Assembly (NCBI GenBank): GCA_025457665.1
Contig: JALOTY010000008.1
Location: 1-64,000, forward strand
DNA length: 64,000 nucleotides
Direction of reading: 5' to 3'
Origin: Akkermansiaceae bacterium
Lineage (GTDB): Bacteria > Verrucomicrobiota > Verrucomicrobiia > Verrucomicrobiales > Akkermansiaceae
Shown in pieces: positions 8,657 through 17,909 of the stretch (its first letter is position 1; every line of letters begins with the position of its first letter). Made by a program: the position numbers and the translations under genes. Under the pieces are notes generated by a model. The model searched no databases, was not told the DNA's origin, and worked only from the letters and a program-made list of their open reading frames with translations.

Positions 8657-9238
8657 TCAGCCCGGAGTTGTGACCGGTCGGATGACGCGCGCCGGGGTTC
8701 CGAGAGCGAGAGTTCCGGGGGGCACATCGCGGGTCACGAGGCTGCCGGCACCGATGACGGCATCGTCGCCGATTGTCACGCCCCCGAGCACGGTCACATC
8801 CGCCCCGATCCAGCAGCGGTCGCCGACATGGATGGGCAGGGCCGAGGTGCGGTAGCCCGTGCGGCCATCGGGAAGGGTGACGATGCGATCGCGGCTATCG
8901 AGCGGATGGCTGGCGGTGCAGAATTTCACGCCGGGGCCGATGAGTCCGTCCTGCCCGATGTGGACGCGGGCGCAGTCCTGCACGAAGACGCCGGAGTTCA
9001 GGTAGGTTCGGGCGCCGATGGAGATGTGGGGGCCGTATTCGAAAACGAAAGGGGGCTCGATCCACACCTCCGCGCCGAGTTCACCGAGGACGCAGCGGAG
9101 GATCTCCATGCGACCGGGATGGGCCATGGCATTTTGAAACTCCTGCATGAACTGCCGTGCCCGCCAGTAGAGGGCGATCAACTCGGGGTCCCGGGAGTCG
9201 TAGCACTCCCCGGCGAGCATTTTCTCCCTTTCGGTCAC
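8657..9238 (-). CDS. Sugar O-acetyltransferase (maltose/nodulation acetyltransferase type)
   Basis: 193 residues from a GTG at 9238 (VTEREKMLAGECYD). The N-terminal MLAGE-YD segment is the hallmark of the Mac domain of maltose/galactoside O-acetyltransferases. The C-terminal half is a left-handed beta helix of hexapeptide repeats ending IGAGSLVTRDVPPGTLALGTPARVIR. The catalytic His lies in FCTASHPLD. Transfers acetyl from acetyl-CoA to a sugar. It follows dapL by 22 bases, so the two may be co-transcribed. The exact acceptor is unknown. The start is uncertain; ATG 9220 is the alternative. Confidence 0.88.
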   Translation of the reverse strand: MTEREKMLAGECYDSRDPELIALYWRARQFMQEFQNAMAHPGRMEILRCVLGELGAEVWIEPPFVFEYGPHISIGARTYLNSGVFVQDCARVHIGQDGLIGPGVKFCTASHPLDSRDRIVTLPDGRTGYRTSALPIHVGDRCWIGADVTVLGGVTIGDDAVIGAGSLVTRDVPPGTLALGTPARVIRPVTTPG

Positions 9239-9260
9239 GGCAGTGAGGGGCGGCGGGGTC

Positions 9261-10493
9261 TCAGGCGAGAAGGGAGGTGATGCGGCGGCAGACCTCCTCG
9301 ACATTCGCGCGGGAATTGAAGGCGGAAATGCGGAAGTAGCCTTCCCCCGCCGCGCCGAATCCGGCTCCGGGAGTGATGACCACGTGGGCTTCGCCGAGCA
9401 TTTTATCGAACATCTCCCAGGACGAAACTCCGGCGGGGCAGCCGACCCAGACGTAGGGGGCATTAACGCCGCCAAAGACCCGCAGGCCGGCCTTTTCGCA
9501 GGCTTCGCGGAGGAGGGCGGCATTTCCCATGTAGTGTTCGATGAGCCGGGCCACCTGCTCCTTGCCCTCGGGCGAGAAAACGGCGGCGGCACCTTTCTGC
9601 ACCGGGTACGAAGCGCCATTGAACTTCGTGGAATGACGGCGCGACCAAAGCTGGTGGAGCGGAATGCGCGAACCATCCGGACCACTGCCGGTGACGGTTT
9701 TCGGGATGATCACATAGGCACAGCGGACGCCGGTGAAGCCGCCATTTTTCGAGAACGAGCGGAACTCGATGCAGCAATCGCGGGCACCTTCGATTTCAAA
9801 AATCGATCGCGGAATCTCCGGGTCCTGGATGAAGGCTTCGTAAGCGGCATCGAAGAGGATGATCGCATCATTCGCCCTGGCGTAATCCACCCATGACTTC
9901 AACTGCGCGCGGGTGGCGACGGTGCCGGTGGGATTGTTCGGGAAACAGAGGTAGATGAGATCGACCTTTTCCGCGGGCAGGTCCGCGACGAAGCCGTTTT
10001 CCGCGGTGCAGGGAAGATAAACCAAGCCGGCGTAAGCGCCCTTGGCATCGGCCTCGCCGGTGTTGCCGATCATGACGTTGGTATCGACATAGACCGGATA
10101 GACCGGGTCGGTGATGGCGATGCGGTTGCCGTGACCGAAGATGTCGAGGATGTTGCCGGTGTCGCACTTCGAGCCGTCGGAAATGAAGACTTCATCGGCC
10201 GAAATCCCGAGTCCGGCGAACTGGTTTTCGACAATCGCCTCGCGCAGGAAGGCATAGCCCTGTTCCGGACCGTATCCCTTGAAGGTGCTGCGATCGGCCT
10301 GTTCATCGACCGCTTCGTGCATCGCCTTGCGCACCGCTTCGGGGAGGGGCTCGGTGACATCGCCGATGCCGCAACGGATGATTTTCGATGCCTGATCCGG
10401 GTGGGCCTGGGTGAAGGCGGTCACGCGGCGGGCGATTTCGGGGAAGAGATATCCGGCTTTGAGCTTGAGAAAGTTCGCGTTGATGGAGGCCAT
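9261..10493 (-). CDS. dapL: LL-diaminopimelate aminotransferase
   Basis: 410 residues from ATG 10493 ([23 protein letters not shown]). A class I/II PLP aminotransferase converting tetrahydrodipicolinate directly to LL-DAP for lysine and peptidoglycan. Family features: [53 protein letters not shown] and the PLP-lysine motif [14 protein letters not shown]. The length is typical. This shortcut pathway is characteristic of Verrucomicrobia, Chlamydiae and plants. The open frame upstream of 10493 is not part of the protein. Confidence 0.95.
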   Translation of the reverse strand: MASINANFLKLKAGYLFPEIARRVTAFTQAHPDQASKIIRCGIGDVTEPLPEAVRKAMHEAVDEQADRSTFKGYGPEQGYAFLREAIVENQFAGLGISADEVFISDGSKCDTGNILDIFGHGNRIAITDPVYPVYVDTNVMIGNTGEADAKGAYAGLVYLPCTAENGFVADLPAEKVDLIYLCFPNNPTGTVATRAQLKSWVDYARANDAIILFDAAYEAFIQDPEIPRSIFEIEGARDCCIEFRSFSKNGGFTGVRCAYVIIPKTVTGSGPDGSRIPLHQLWSRRHSTKFNGASYPVQKGAAAVFSPEGKEQVARLIEHYMGNAALLREACEKAGLRVFGGVNAPYVWVGCPAGVSSWEMFDKMLGEAHVVITPGAGFGAAGEGYFRISAFNSRANVEEVCRRITSLLA

Positions 10494-10545
10494 GGCGGGG
10501 GGCTGTTTAGACGGCTGACGGCGGACTGCAAGGCGCGAGAATCCC

Positions 10546-10577
10546 GGCGGAGGGAAATCGGACCGATCTCCCCCGCC
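10546..10577 (-). terminator. Imperfect GC-rich hairpin after the halogenase operon
   Basis: GGCGGAGGGA...TCTCCCCCGCC with an ATCGG/CCGAT inner stem. Located 27 bases beyond the stop at 10604. There is no T-run, so termination activity is uncertain. Confidence 0.35.
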
Positions 10578-10603
10578 CTGCTGCCATCCGCCGCGTGCCG
10601 CGA

Positions 10604-12115
10604 TCAGAAAATCGGCTCGCGGGCAGAGCCCTTGGCCATGGGTCGATGCACCTGGGCGAGCACTTCCGCAGCCGCGACCCCACGACGACCGAGATCCTGC
10701 ATGGCCCGCAGGTGGCGGTCCCAGGCCACGGCATCGCTGGGCGGCAGGTCGGGCGACTGGGCCACGGGGACACCGAGGCCGATGAGTGCCGCGCACCAGG
10801 CATCGATCCCCAAGGAACACGGCGAGAAGGGCAGCGCGTAATGCAGCAGCCGATGCGCCCCGCCGCTGGAGTAGAGATCGAGGAAACGTCGGAATGACTG
10901 CGGCGAGGCCGTTTCGCGGGCATGCCGCCACCAGGGCGAGTCCGAGGCGTGGTTTTCGCGGTAGTGGGTGAGCACAAAATCGCGAACCTCCTGCCAGGTA
11001 TCGTGAGTCATGCGAAAATAAAGGGCCCGCGAGGCTTCTCCCGGCATGGCATCCTTTTCCCGGAGGATGCGCGTGAGGCTGTGGAGTTGCTGGATGAGCA
11101 GGGGCAGGCGCATGGAACCGAGAGGCTCGATGAAGGCCGCTGCATCGCCCACGGCGAGGACATTTCCCTCCCAAGGCCGGGGATGATGTCCCTGCCGCCA
11201 GTGATGGTGACGGGGTTCATGGAGGGGATCGGCGACTTTATCCAACAGCAACCTGCGAGCCTCATCGTCGCCCGTGAAATCCGGATGATAGGCAAGGCCG
11301 AAGCCGATGGTGTCGAGGTGTTCGATGCGCCAACGCCAGCCTTCATCGATCGTTTCGATCGTGACTCCCGTTCTCACCGCCTCGCTGCCCCGGCGGCGGA
11401 CGGCGGTCCAAGCGCGGGTGCAAAGTCCGGCCGTGGAAGCCTCATCCCAAGCATGCCCCGGCAGGGCCGAACGCAGGGGCGAATCCTTCCCGCAGGCATC
11501 GAGATAAAGGTCGGCCGAAAGCTCTTCTCCGCCTTCGGTGCGAATGCGGTGAATGCCATCTTCGTCGCGATCCACTCCGGCGACCGCGCCATGGTGAATG
11601 GCCACGCCCACCGCCTTGCAGGCCTGGAGGAGGAGATCGGAAAACGGGCCGGGATCGATCTGCAGGCCGCAGACATTTTCGATGGGCTGGATGCGGCCAC
11701 GGGAGTCCTTGGGAAACAATTTCCCGGCATCTAACAGAGCGGCAGCGGGCGATGCGTGCTCAAGTCCCTTGCGGGCGAGTTGGCCGACCGGAGTGATGAG
11801 TCCCTGGGGAACGGCGAAGACCGGGGAATCGAAGGCCCTGACATGACGACCACGACGCCCCCACTGCATGCGGAAACCCAGCGACCAGAGCGGCCGGGCG
11901 ATGCGGTGGATGTCATTTCCGGCAAGGCCGAAAGTGGTGGCGAGTTGCTGGAGGACGAGGGGCGTGGTGGCCTCACCGGCAGGGTCGGGGTCGCCGGGGT
12001 TAAGCAGCAGGGTGACGCTGCGTTCCGGCAGCGTGCGCTTGAGGAAGAGGGCGGCCAGGGGAGCATCGGGCAGCGGCCCGGCGACGAGGAGGGTTTGAAG
12101 GGCTTTCATGTCCAT
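10604..12115 (-). CDS. Degenerate tryptophan-halogenase-family protein (catalytic Lys missing)
   Basis: 503 residues, a diverged paralogue of the gene just upstream. Shared landmarks include the GEATTP segment, [13 protein letters not shown] (FAD domain), [19 protein letters not shown] (the WxWxI motif of flavin-dependent halogenases) and [13 protein letters not shown]. The N-terminal FAD loop, normally GxGxxG, reads VAGPLPDAP. The position of the catalytic lysine (WKQGIKF in the neighbour) reads WSLGFRM, so Ser replaces Lys. Halogenation is therefore unlikely. It may be a partner subunit or another flavin-related protein. It overlaps the upstream gene by 10 bases, so both are made from one message. 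Confidence 0.78.
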   Translation of the reverse strand: MDMKALQTLLVAGPLPDAPLAALFLKRTLPERSVTLLLNPGDPDPAGEATTPLVLQQLATTFGLAGNDIHRIARPLWSLGFRMQWGRRGRHVRAFDSPVFAVPQGLITPVGQLARKGLEHASPAAALLDAGKLFPKDSRGRIQPIENVCGLQIDPGPFSDLLLQACKAVGVAIHHGAVAGVDRDEDGIHRIRTEGGEELSADLYLDACGKDSPLRSALPGHAWDEASTAGLCTRAWTAVRRRGSEAVRTGVTIETIDEGWRWRIEHLDTIGFGLAYHPDFTGDDEARRLLLDKVADPLHEPRHHHWRQGHHPRPWEGNVLAVGDAAAFIEPLGSMRLPLLIQQLHSLTRILREKDAMPGEASRALYFRMTHDTWQEVRDFVLTHYRENHASDSPWWRHARETASPQSFRRFLDLYSSGGAHRLLHYALPFSPCSLGIDAWCAALIGLGVPVAQSPDLPPSDAVAWDRHLRAMQDLGRRGVAAAEVLAQVHRPMAKGSAREPIF

Positions 12116-13605
12116 TGCCAGGAGGGTTTGCGGATGGCGGCGAGAGTGTCGGCGACGTTGAGTCCGGTGGCCGCACGACGGGCGAACTTTTCCTTGCCCG
12201 CTTGCAGCGCGACAAGTTCGGCGGCGCTGGCTTCGTGAGGATTTCCATGCGGCACCTGCATGCCCACGAGCATGGCGAGAAAGCCTTCGATGCCATAAAT
12301 GTTAGGTCGGTTCGGCAGCATCTGGGCCAACATCGGCGAGGGGCCGATCTCCTGATAGAGTTCATAAAGCGGCTGGTAGTCGCCCAGATCCGTGTGTTCG
12401 CGGCAATGCCGCCAGAAGGGCGTGTCGAGGCGGGTATTGAAGCGGTAGTGGAAGGCGAGGAAATCGCGGATTTCATCCCAGGCGACACCGACGGCGTGAT
12501 TGAAAAACTCGCGCTCGTGGGTTCCGGGGCGTCGGCCCGACATTTCGAGGAGTTCCTGAAGCCAGCGGCATTCGAAGAGGATCTGGGCGAGGGCGGTGGC
12601 CTCGAGGGGCTCGACAAACCCCGAGGCATTTCCCACGGCGACGACATTTCCCACCCAGCCCCTTTCGTGTCGACCGCTGCGGTATTCGAGCACGCGGGTC
12701 TGGGTGACTTTCGGGTTCTTGCGGAGGAATTCCTCGCGCACCTCATCCTCGGTGGCGAAGCGCGACGAATAGACATAGCCGCGGTTGATGTGTCCCTCGT
12801 GCTCGATCTGCCAGCACCAGCCGTGATCCATGGTTTCCGCGGTGGTGTAGGCCTGCACCGGCTCGTCATCGCGCTGCCAGCCACCGGTCATCGCCCGATC
12901 GCAGAAAAGCCCGCCCTCGAAGCTCTTGAATTTCTCACCCAAGGCCTTGCCTAACAGCTCGGACTTGAAGCCGGAGGCATCGATGTAGAGATCGGCGGTC
13001 CGACGACCCGATTTTTCAAAGTTCAGCGCCGCTATCCCCTCCGGCCCGGTCTCGGCACTGAGGAAGACATCGTCTTCCAGCACCACGCCGGCGCGCTTGG
13101 CGGCGGTTTCCAGGTAGGTCACGAGGTTGTGGTTTTCGATGTGAAAGGCATGGCTTCCCTTCACCACCGGCTTGCCCAGCGCACCGGTGGGAAAGGCCTT
13201 GTCGCGCTGCATCAAAGCGCAGGCCTGGGAGAAATCCGTGCAGTCGTCATGGGCATAATAACCATTCGCCTTCGGCAGACCTTCGAAGCGTTGATCATAC
13301 TGGAACTCGAAGTCGTAGAAGAAATGATCGCGCGGCCCCCAGATGAATTTGATGCCCTGTTTCCATGTCGGTTTCGCCTCGCGGTAGAATTCTTCCTTGG
13401 GGATGCCGAGGTGGTTGAAAAGGAAATCGGGAAATACCGCCGTGGTCCCCTCGCCCACCCCGATGACCCCGAGCTGGATGCTGCGGACCAAGCGGACTTC
13501 GAGCGCCGGGATCAGGCGTTTGAGAGTGAGGGCAGCGAGGAGCCCGGCGCTGCCGCCGCCGAGAACCAGCACGGAATTGACACAAAAATGACGTTCCTGA
13601 GTCAT
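12106..13605 (-). CDS. Flavin-dependent tryptophan halogenase family protein
   Basis: 499 residues from ATG 13605 (MTQERHFCV). Family features in order: FAD-binding VLVLGGGSAGLLAA (12-25), VGEGTTAVFP (50-59), PTWKQGIKF with the conserved Lys at 82 (the place of PrnA K79), DLYIDASGF, GWCWQIEHEGHINRGYVYS (WxWxI motif) and AVGNASGFVEPLEATAL. These enzymes use FADH2, O2 and chloride/bromide to form HOCl that reacts through the lysine. The substrate cannot be told; many such environmental homologues do not act on free tryptophan. No flavin reductase or biosynthetic cluster is adjacent. Divergent from the antiporter gene, with the promoter expected in 13606-13748. Confidence 0.88.
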   Translation of the reverse strand: MTQERHFCVNSVLVLGGGSAGLLAALTLKRLIPALEVRLVRSIQLGVIGVGEGTTAVFPDFLFNHLGIPKEEFYREAKPTWKQGIKFIWGPRDHFFYDFEFQYDQRFEGLPKANGYYAHDDCTDFSQACALMQRDKAFPTGALGKPVVKGSHAFHIENHNLVTYLETAAKRAGVVLEDDVFLSAETGPEGIAALNFEKSGRRTADLYIDASGFKSELLGKALGEKFKSFEGGLFCDRAMTGGWQRDDEPVQAYTTAETMDHGWCWQIEHEGHINRGYVYSSRFATEDEVREEFLRKNPKVTQTRVLEYRSGRHERGWVGNVVAVGNASGFVEPLEATALAQILFECRWLQELLEMSGRRPGTHEREFFNHAVGVAWDEIRDFLAFHYRFNTRLDTPFWRHCREHTDLGDYQPLYELYQEIGPSPMLAQMLPNRPNIYGIEGFLAMLVGMQVPHGNPHEASAAELVALQAGKEKFARRAATGLNVADTLAAIRKPSWQWT

Positions 13606-13748
13606 GCTTCCCAACATCCATGGGCAAGCCGTGGCGGGACGGCAAGAACCAAGAAAGGCAAGGACAGGGTGAAAATCGAAGGGGCCGCGCGCAAACGCGG
13701 CGCATTTTTCGGTTTCCATGATCCTCCGCCCGCCTAGCCTCGCCGCCG

Positions 13749-15494
13749 ATGTGGGATCTTCTGGCTGCCTCCGGTGCGGGCATCACTTCATTTTTCGGCC
13801 TGCTGGCGATGGTGCTGGTGATGGCCGTGCTCGTCTCGCTGGTGCTCACCCGCCTGCGACAGAGCCTGCTGGTGGGCTATTTCCTGGTCGGTATCGTGAT
13901 CGCCAACAGCGGGATCCTCTGGCTGGTCGGGGCGGACAAGGACGATCCGGTGATCGGCATGCTCGGGGAAATGGGCGTGATCCTGCTGATGTTCACGCTG
14001 GGGATCGAGTTCTCGCTGGGCGAGCTGCGGCATCTGTGGCGGACGGCTCTTTTCGGAGGTGGTTTTCAGGTCCTGATCTGCGGAGGGCTGGCGGCCGGGG
14101 CGGCACGTTTTGCCGGACTTCCCGGCCCGGAGGCGATGGTGGTGGGCGTGGCCGTGGCGCTGAGTTCCACCGCAGTGGCCATGAAATCCTTCCAGGAACT
14201 CGGCCAGCCGAACAATCCCGGCGCGCGCACGGCACTGGGGGTGGCGCTGTTTCAGGACATCCTCGTCATCCTCTTCATGCTCGTCCTGCCCGCGATCTAC
14301 GGCGAAGGTAGTAGCAGCCCCGCGGCGGGGATCGCCATCGCGCTCGGCAAGGGCGTGCTCTTTCTCGGCGCGGCGCTGGTGCTGGGTCGATACGGCCTCA
14401 CTCCGCTCCTCAATGCCGTCGCCCGCACCCGCAGTCGCGAGCTTTTCACCCTCACCGTCATCGCCCTCTGCGCCGCCGTCGCGCTCGGTGGGGAAGCGCT
14501 CGACCTGTCCCTCGCCCTCGGTGCCTTTGCCGCGGGCCTGGTGGTCAGCGAGTCGATCTATGCCCACCGCATCATGGCCGATGTCCTGCCCTTCAAGGAC
14601 CTTTTCCTGACGATCTTCTTCGTCTCCGTAGGTCTGATGATCGATCTGGGCGAAGTCCTCGCCCACTGGCCCTTGGTGCTGCTGGGCACCGTGGTGATTC
14701 TTATGGTGAAGGGTTTGGTGGTGATCGGCATTTCCCGCTTGCTGAAACTCCCCCTGCGGCCGGCCTTGCTGGCGGGGGCGAGTCTTGCGAGCACCGGGGA
14801 ATTTTCGCTCGTGCTGCTGGCCAAGGCGGGACAGTTCCGGGCCATCGATCCCGCGCTCGAACAACTCCTGCTGGCCTGCACCGCTGCTACCATGGGCCTC
14901 GTGCCCAGCCTGATGAGAGGAGCCGGACCCTTCGGCAAATGGCTGGAGAACCGCGGGCTGGTCCGCAGCCGCAAGGTCCCCGCGGCCACGCCCGGAACGG
15001 TTCCGAGCAAGGTGGTTCATGGCATGGCCGACCATGCCGTGATTTGCGGCTATGGGCCGGTGGGACGCTCGTTGAATGAAGCCATGCGCCGCTGCGGGGT
15101 GGAAACGCTGATCCTCGAACTCAATTCCGACACCGTCCGCGCCCTGAAGAAACAAGGTCAGCCGGTGTTGTTTGCCGATGCCACCCACCCCGAGGCGCTC
15201 GACCTTGCCCGCATTGAAAAAGCCCGCATGGTGGCCTTCACTTTCCCCGCGGTGGAGCTGACCCTCGCCGCCCTGCCCCTCGTGCGGGAGAGAAATCCTC
15301 AGGTCTGCGTGTTTGCCCGGGCGAAATTCGCGCCCGAAGCCGCCCGACTCGCCGAACTCGGCGTGAATGTCGTCCACGACGAAAAGGAAAGCGCCGGAGC
15401 GATGATCCGCGCCGCCATGGGGACCTATCAGCGCGCCAATCTCGAAGACGAGGAAGTTCGCGAAATCATCACCGAGGAAAGCTCGGCAGGTTGA
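13749..15494 (+). CDS. Monovalent cation:proton antiporter (CPA2/KefB type) with RCK domain
   Basis: 581 residues. The N-terminal ~390 residues hold about 12 hydrophobic segments with CPA2 features: GYFLVGIVIA, LLMFTLGIEFSL, ALSSTAVAMKSFQELG, GVALFQDILVILFML and LGAFAAGLVVSES. The C-terminal TrkA-N domain starts HAVICGYGPVGRSL with the nucleotide-binding GxGxxG, then DATHPEALDLARIEKARMV. These proteins exchange K+ (or Na+) for protons across the inner membrane, gated by NAD(H) or similar ligands. First of a rightward gene run; the next gene starts 13 bases on. Confidence 0.92.
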   Translation: MWDLLAASGAGITSFFGLLAMVLVMAVLVSLVLTRLRQSLLVGYFLVGIVIANSGILWLVGADKDDPVIGMLGEMGVILLMFTLGIEFSLGELRHLWRTALFGGGFQVLICGGLAAGAARFAGLPGPEAMVVGVAVALSSTAVAMKSFQELGQPNNPGARTALGVALFQDILVILFMLVLPAIYGEGSSSPAAGIAIALGKGVLFLGAALVLGRYGLTPLLNAVARTRSRELFTLTVIALCAAVALGGEALDLSLALGAFAAGLVVSESIYAHRIMADVLPFKDLFLTIFFVSVGLMIDLGEVLAHWPLVLLGTVVILMVKGLVVIGISRLLKLPLRPALLAGASLASTGEFSLVLLAKAGQFRAIDPALEQLLLACTAATMGLVPSLMRGAGPFGKWLENRGLVRSRKVPAATPGTVPSKVVHGMADHAVICGYGPVGRSLNEAMRRCGVETLILELNSDTVRALKKQGQPVLFADATHPEALDLARIEKARMVAFTFPAVELTLAALPLVRERNPQVCVFARAKFAPEAARLAELGVNVVHDEKESAGAMIRAAMGTYQRANLEDEEVREIITEESSAG

Positions 15495-15507
15495 TGGGAT
15501 TTCACCC

Positions 15508-16173
15508 ATGGAAGAACCCGTCATCCTTCACGAAATCGGCACGCTCGACCTCGCGCCGCCCGGAGCCATGGACCAGCTTTGGAGCCAGGGCTGGCGGCAT
15601 TTTGGCAGGGATTTTTTCCGTTACAGCAGGGACGCCGATGCCAGTGGCCAGGTCCGTCACATCCTGCCACTGCGCCTCGATGTTTCCCGTTTCCTCCCCT
15701 CGAAATCCCAACGCCGCATCGTTCGTCAAAACAGCGATGTGCGCATCGATGTGCTCCCGGCGAGGGTCGATGAGGAAAGGGAGCAGCTCTTCCATCGCCA
15801 CCGGGTGCGCTTCCGCGAAAACATCCCGGAGTCGCTGCGCACCTTCATGCCATCGCCCGCGCCGGAGAGCTTGCCATGTGCCTGCCTGGGCATCGAAGTC
15901 CGCATCGATGGCCGCCTGGCCGCGGTGAGTTACCTGGACGTGGACCGGACTTCGGTCTCCAGCGTTTACGCCATGTTCGATCCCGCCGACTCCCGACGCG
16001 GCCTGGGCATGCTCACGCTGTTAGAAGAGATCCGCTGGGCCCGCGAGCATGGCAGGAAATGGCTCTATCCCGGATACGCCACCCGTGAACCCAGTGCCTA
16101 CGATTACAAGAAATCCCTGCGACCGCTGGAATACTATGACTGGCGTGGAAACTGGCTGCCGCTCGATGGCTGA
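15508..16173 (+). CDS. Arginyl/leucyl-tRNA-protein transferase-like protein (Ate/Bpt C-terminal domain)
   Basis: 221 residues. The C-terminal half matches the GNAT-like catalytic domain of Ate1/Bpt: GRLAAVSYLDVDRTSVSSVYAMFDP, RRGLGMLTLLEEI, YPGYATREPSAYDYKKSLRPLEYYDW. These enzymes add an amino acid to protein N-termini to mark them for Clp degradation. The N-terminal part is short and lacks the clustered cysteines of the usual ATE-N domain, so activity should not be assumed. Probably co-transcribed with the antiporter. Confidence 0.75.
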   Translation: MEEPVILHEIGTLDLAPPGAMDQLWSQGWRHFGRDFFRYSRDADASGQVRHILPLRLDVSRFLPSKSQRRIVRQNSDVRIDVLPARVDEEREQLFHRHRVRFRENIPESLRTFMPSPAPESLPCACLGIEVRIDGRLAAVSYLDVDRTSVSSVYAMFDPADSRRGLGMLTLLEEIRWAREHGRKWLYPGYATREPSAYDYKKSLRPLEYYDWRGNWLPLDG

Positions 16174-16266
16174 GCCGCCTCCGCCACCAGGCCCGCTTCA
16201 AAAAACTTGGAAGGCCCGGCCGGTCAGGTTCACACTGCATGCGAAAGCCCGCCGACCTGATCCGCC

Positions 16267-17304
16267 ATGAACTTCCTGACCATTTCCGCGCTGAAACAAC
16301 AAGCCGGCGAGCAGCCCTGCCGCTTTGTCGTCGATGCCGAGCTGCAATCCCGAGCCGAACGGCAGACGAAGAATGGCAAGCCCTATCTGGTCCTCACCTT
16401 TGCCGATGCCAGCGGCTCTTTTGCCCTCAATGCCTGGTCGGATGCCCCGCTCTTCGAAGCGGCATCAGGCCTGGCCGATGGCTCGGTGCTCCGGCTCGAT
16501 GCCGACTGGACGCAGAACAGCTATGGAGTGAATGCGATGAACCTCCAATGGGAGCGCCTCAGCGGCGATGCCTTGCAAGCCTTCTACGCCGGCGATCCGG
16601 CCCTGGCCGCGATCCAACAGAAAGCCTGGGACGACATCCGCGCCTTCTGTGCCTCGATCCAGGATCCGCGTCTCGCGGCCTTGGTCGGCCGTTTCCTCGA
16701 TGACTTCGGCCCGCGTTTCCGCAGGGCGGCCGCAGCGCGCCGGAACCACCATGCCCGCCGTGGCGGCTTGGCGGAACACGTCGCCCAGATGATGCGGGCC
16801 GCCTCGGCGCTTTGTGGGGTTTATCCTTACCTGAATCGCGACCTCATCCTCGCCGGTGTGCTGTTTCACGACTGCGGGAAACTCTGGGAAAACCAATATC
16901 CGGAGTCCGGTTTCGCCCAGTCCCACTCCCTCTACGGGGAAATGCTCGGGCACATCCCGCTGGGCATCGAGCTGGTCAACAAACTCTGGCACGAGGTCAT
17001 CGAAAGCCCCATCGCCCAAAGCTGGCTCACCGAGGAACCCCCCAGCGACCACGTCCGCCTGCACCTGCTTCACCTCATCGCCTCCCACCACGGCCAGCAC
17101 GAGTTCGGTTCGCCCACCCTGCCCCGCACGCCGGAGGCATTTGCGTTGCATTACATCGATAACCTCGATGCCAAGCTGGAAATGGTGAAGGACGCCTACG
17201 CGGAGTCGGCTGAAATCGCCCCTGGCATCCATGACCGCCGTTTCCCGCTGCCGGCGAATCTTGTCGATCCCCTTCCGCGCTACGAACCTCATCCGCCAGC
17301 CTGA
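16267..17304 (+). CDS. OB-fold plus HD-domain nuclease (YhaM-like 3'-5' exoribonuclease)
   Basis: 345 residues. The N-terminal OB fold (about 8-95) has KNGKPYLVLTFADASGSFALNAWSD. The HD domain starts near 160: HHARRGGLAEHVAQMMRAA, GVLFHDCGKLWE (the HD pair), then LHLIASHHGQHEFGSP and ALHYIDNLDAKLEM. This order is that of YhaM/CBF1-type exonucleases. The HD metal ligands are present. Lies 3 bases before recO. Confidence 0.85.
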   Translation: MNFLTISALKQQAGEQPCRFVVDAELQSRAERQTKNGKPYLVLTFADASGSFALNAWSDAPLFEAASGLADGSVLRLDADWTQNSYGVNAMNLQWERLSGDALQAFYAGDPALAAIQQKAWDDIRAFCASIQDPRLAALVGRFLDDFGPRFRRAAAARRNHHARRGGLAEHVAQMMRAASALCGVYPYLNRDLILAGVLFHDCGKLWENQYPESGFAQSHSLYGEMLGHIPLGIELVNKLWHEVIESPIAQSWLTEEPPSDHVRLHLLHLIASHHGQHEFGSPTLPRTPEAFALHYIDNLDAKLEMVKDAYAESAEIAPGIHDRRFPLPANLVDPLPRYEPHPPA

Positions 17305-17307
17305 TCC

Positions 17308-17883
17308 GTGGAACAGTCCCAAGGCATCATCACCCGTCTGACGAAGCTCACCGACACCAGTCTCATCGTCCACTGGTTCACGGCCGATTTCGGGCTGATC
17401 AAAACCGTGGCCAAAGGCGCGCGTCGGCCGAAAAGCCCCTTTGCCGGGAGGCTGGACCTGTTTTTTTCCGCCGACATCCAATGGACCCGCTCGCGATCCA
17501 GCGAGCTGCATGCCCTGCGGGAATCCGCCCCCACGGACTTCCGCGCCGCCATTCGCTCGGACTACCACTCCACCCTCCTCGCCGCTTACTTTTGTCGCTT
17601 GTTGGAGGCCTGCGTCGAGCCCGACCACCCGGAACCCGAGCTGCACGACCTCTTGCGCCGGGCGCTGGATCACATCCATGCCGCCGGCCCCAGTTCCAAG
17701 GCCCTTTTCCATTTCGAACACGAAGTCGCCCGGCTACTGGGCCTCACCCACCATCGCAGCCAGGCCGCAGGGGTTTTGAAACAAAGCCTGGGCGCCCTGC
17801 CGCCGCAGCGTGAGGCCTTGCTCAATGCTCTCGCCAACCCCTCGAATTTCCCCTTTCCAGACTCGCCTTCAGGCCCTACATAG
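17308..17883 (+). CDS. recO: DNA repair protein RecO
   Basis: 191 residues from GTG 17308 (shorter than the ~240 of E. coli). The N-terminal OB fold is clear: SQGIITRLTKLTDTSLIVHWFTADFGLIKTVAKGARRPKSPFAGRLDLF. A helical domain follows. The four-cysteine zinc finger found in many RecO proteins is absent. RecO loads RecA on SSB-coated DNA with RecR in gap repair. Its stop overlaps an alternative GTG start of the next gene. Confidence 0.88.
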   Translation: MEQSQGIITRLTKLTDTSLIVHWFTADFGLIKTVAKGARRPKSPFAGRLDLFFSADIQWTRSRSSELHALRESAPTDFRAAIRSDYHSTLLAAYFCRLLEACVEPDHPEPELHDLLRRALDHIHAAGPSSKALFHFEHEVARLLGLTHHRSQAAGVLKQSLGALPPQREALLNALANPSNFPFPDSPSGPT

Positions 17884-17909
17884 TGTTTACAAACCTCCGT
17901 CTCCCTGCC

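Noticed and set aside
13788..15524. 578-codon minus-strand frame across the antiporter
   Set aside because: His/Gln/Gly-rich shadow of a membrane protein gene, no motifs.
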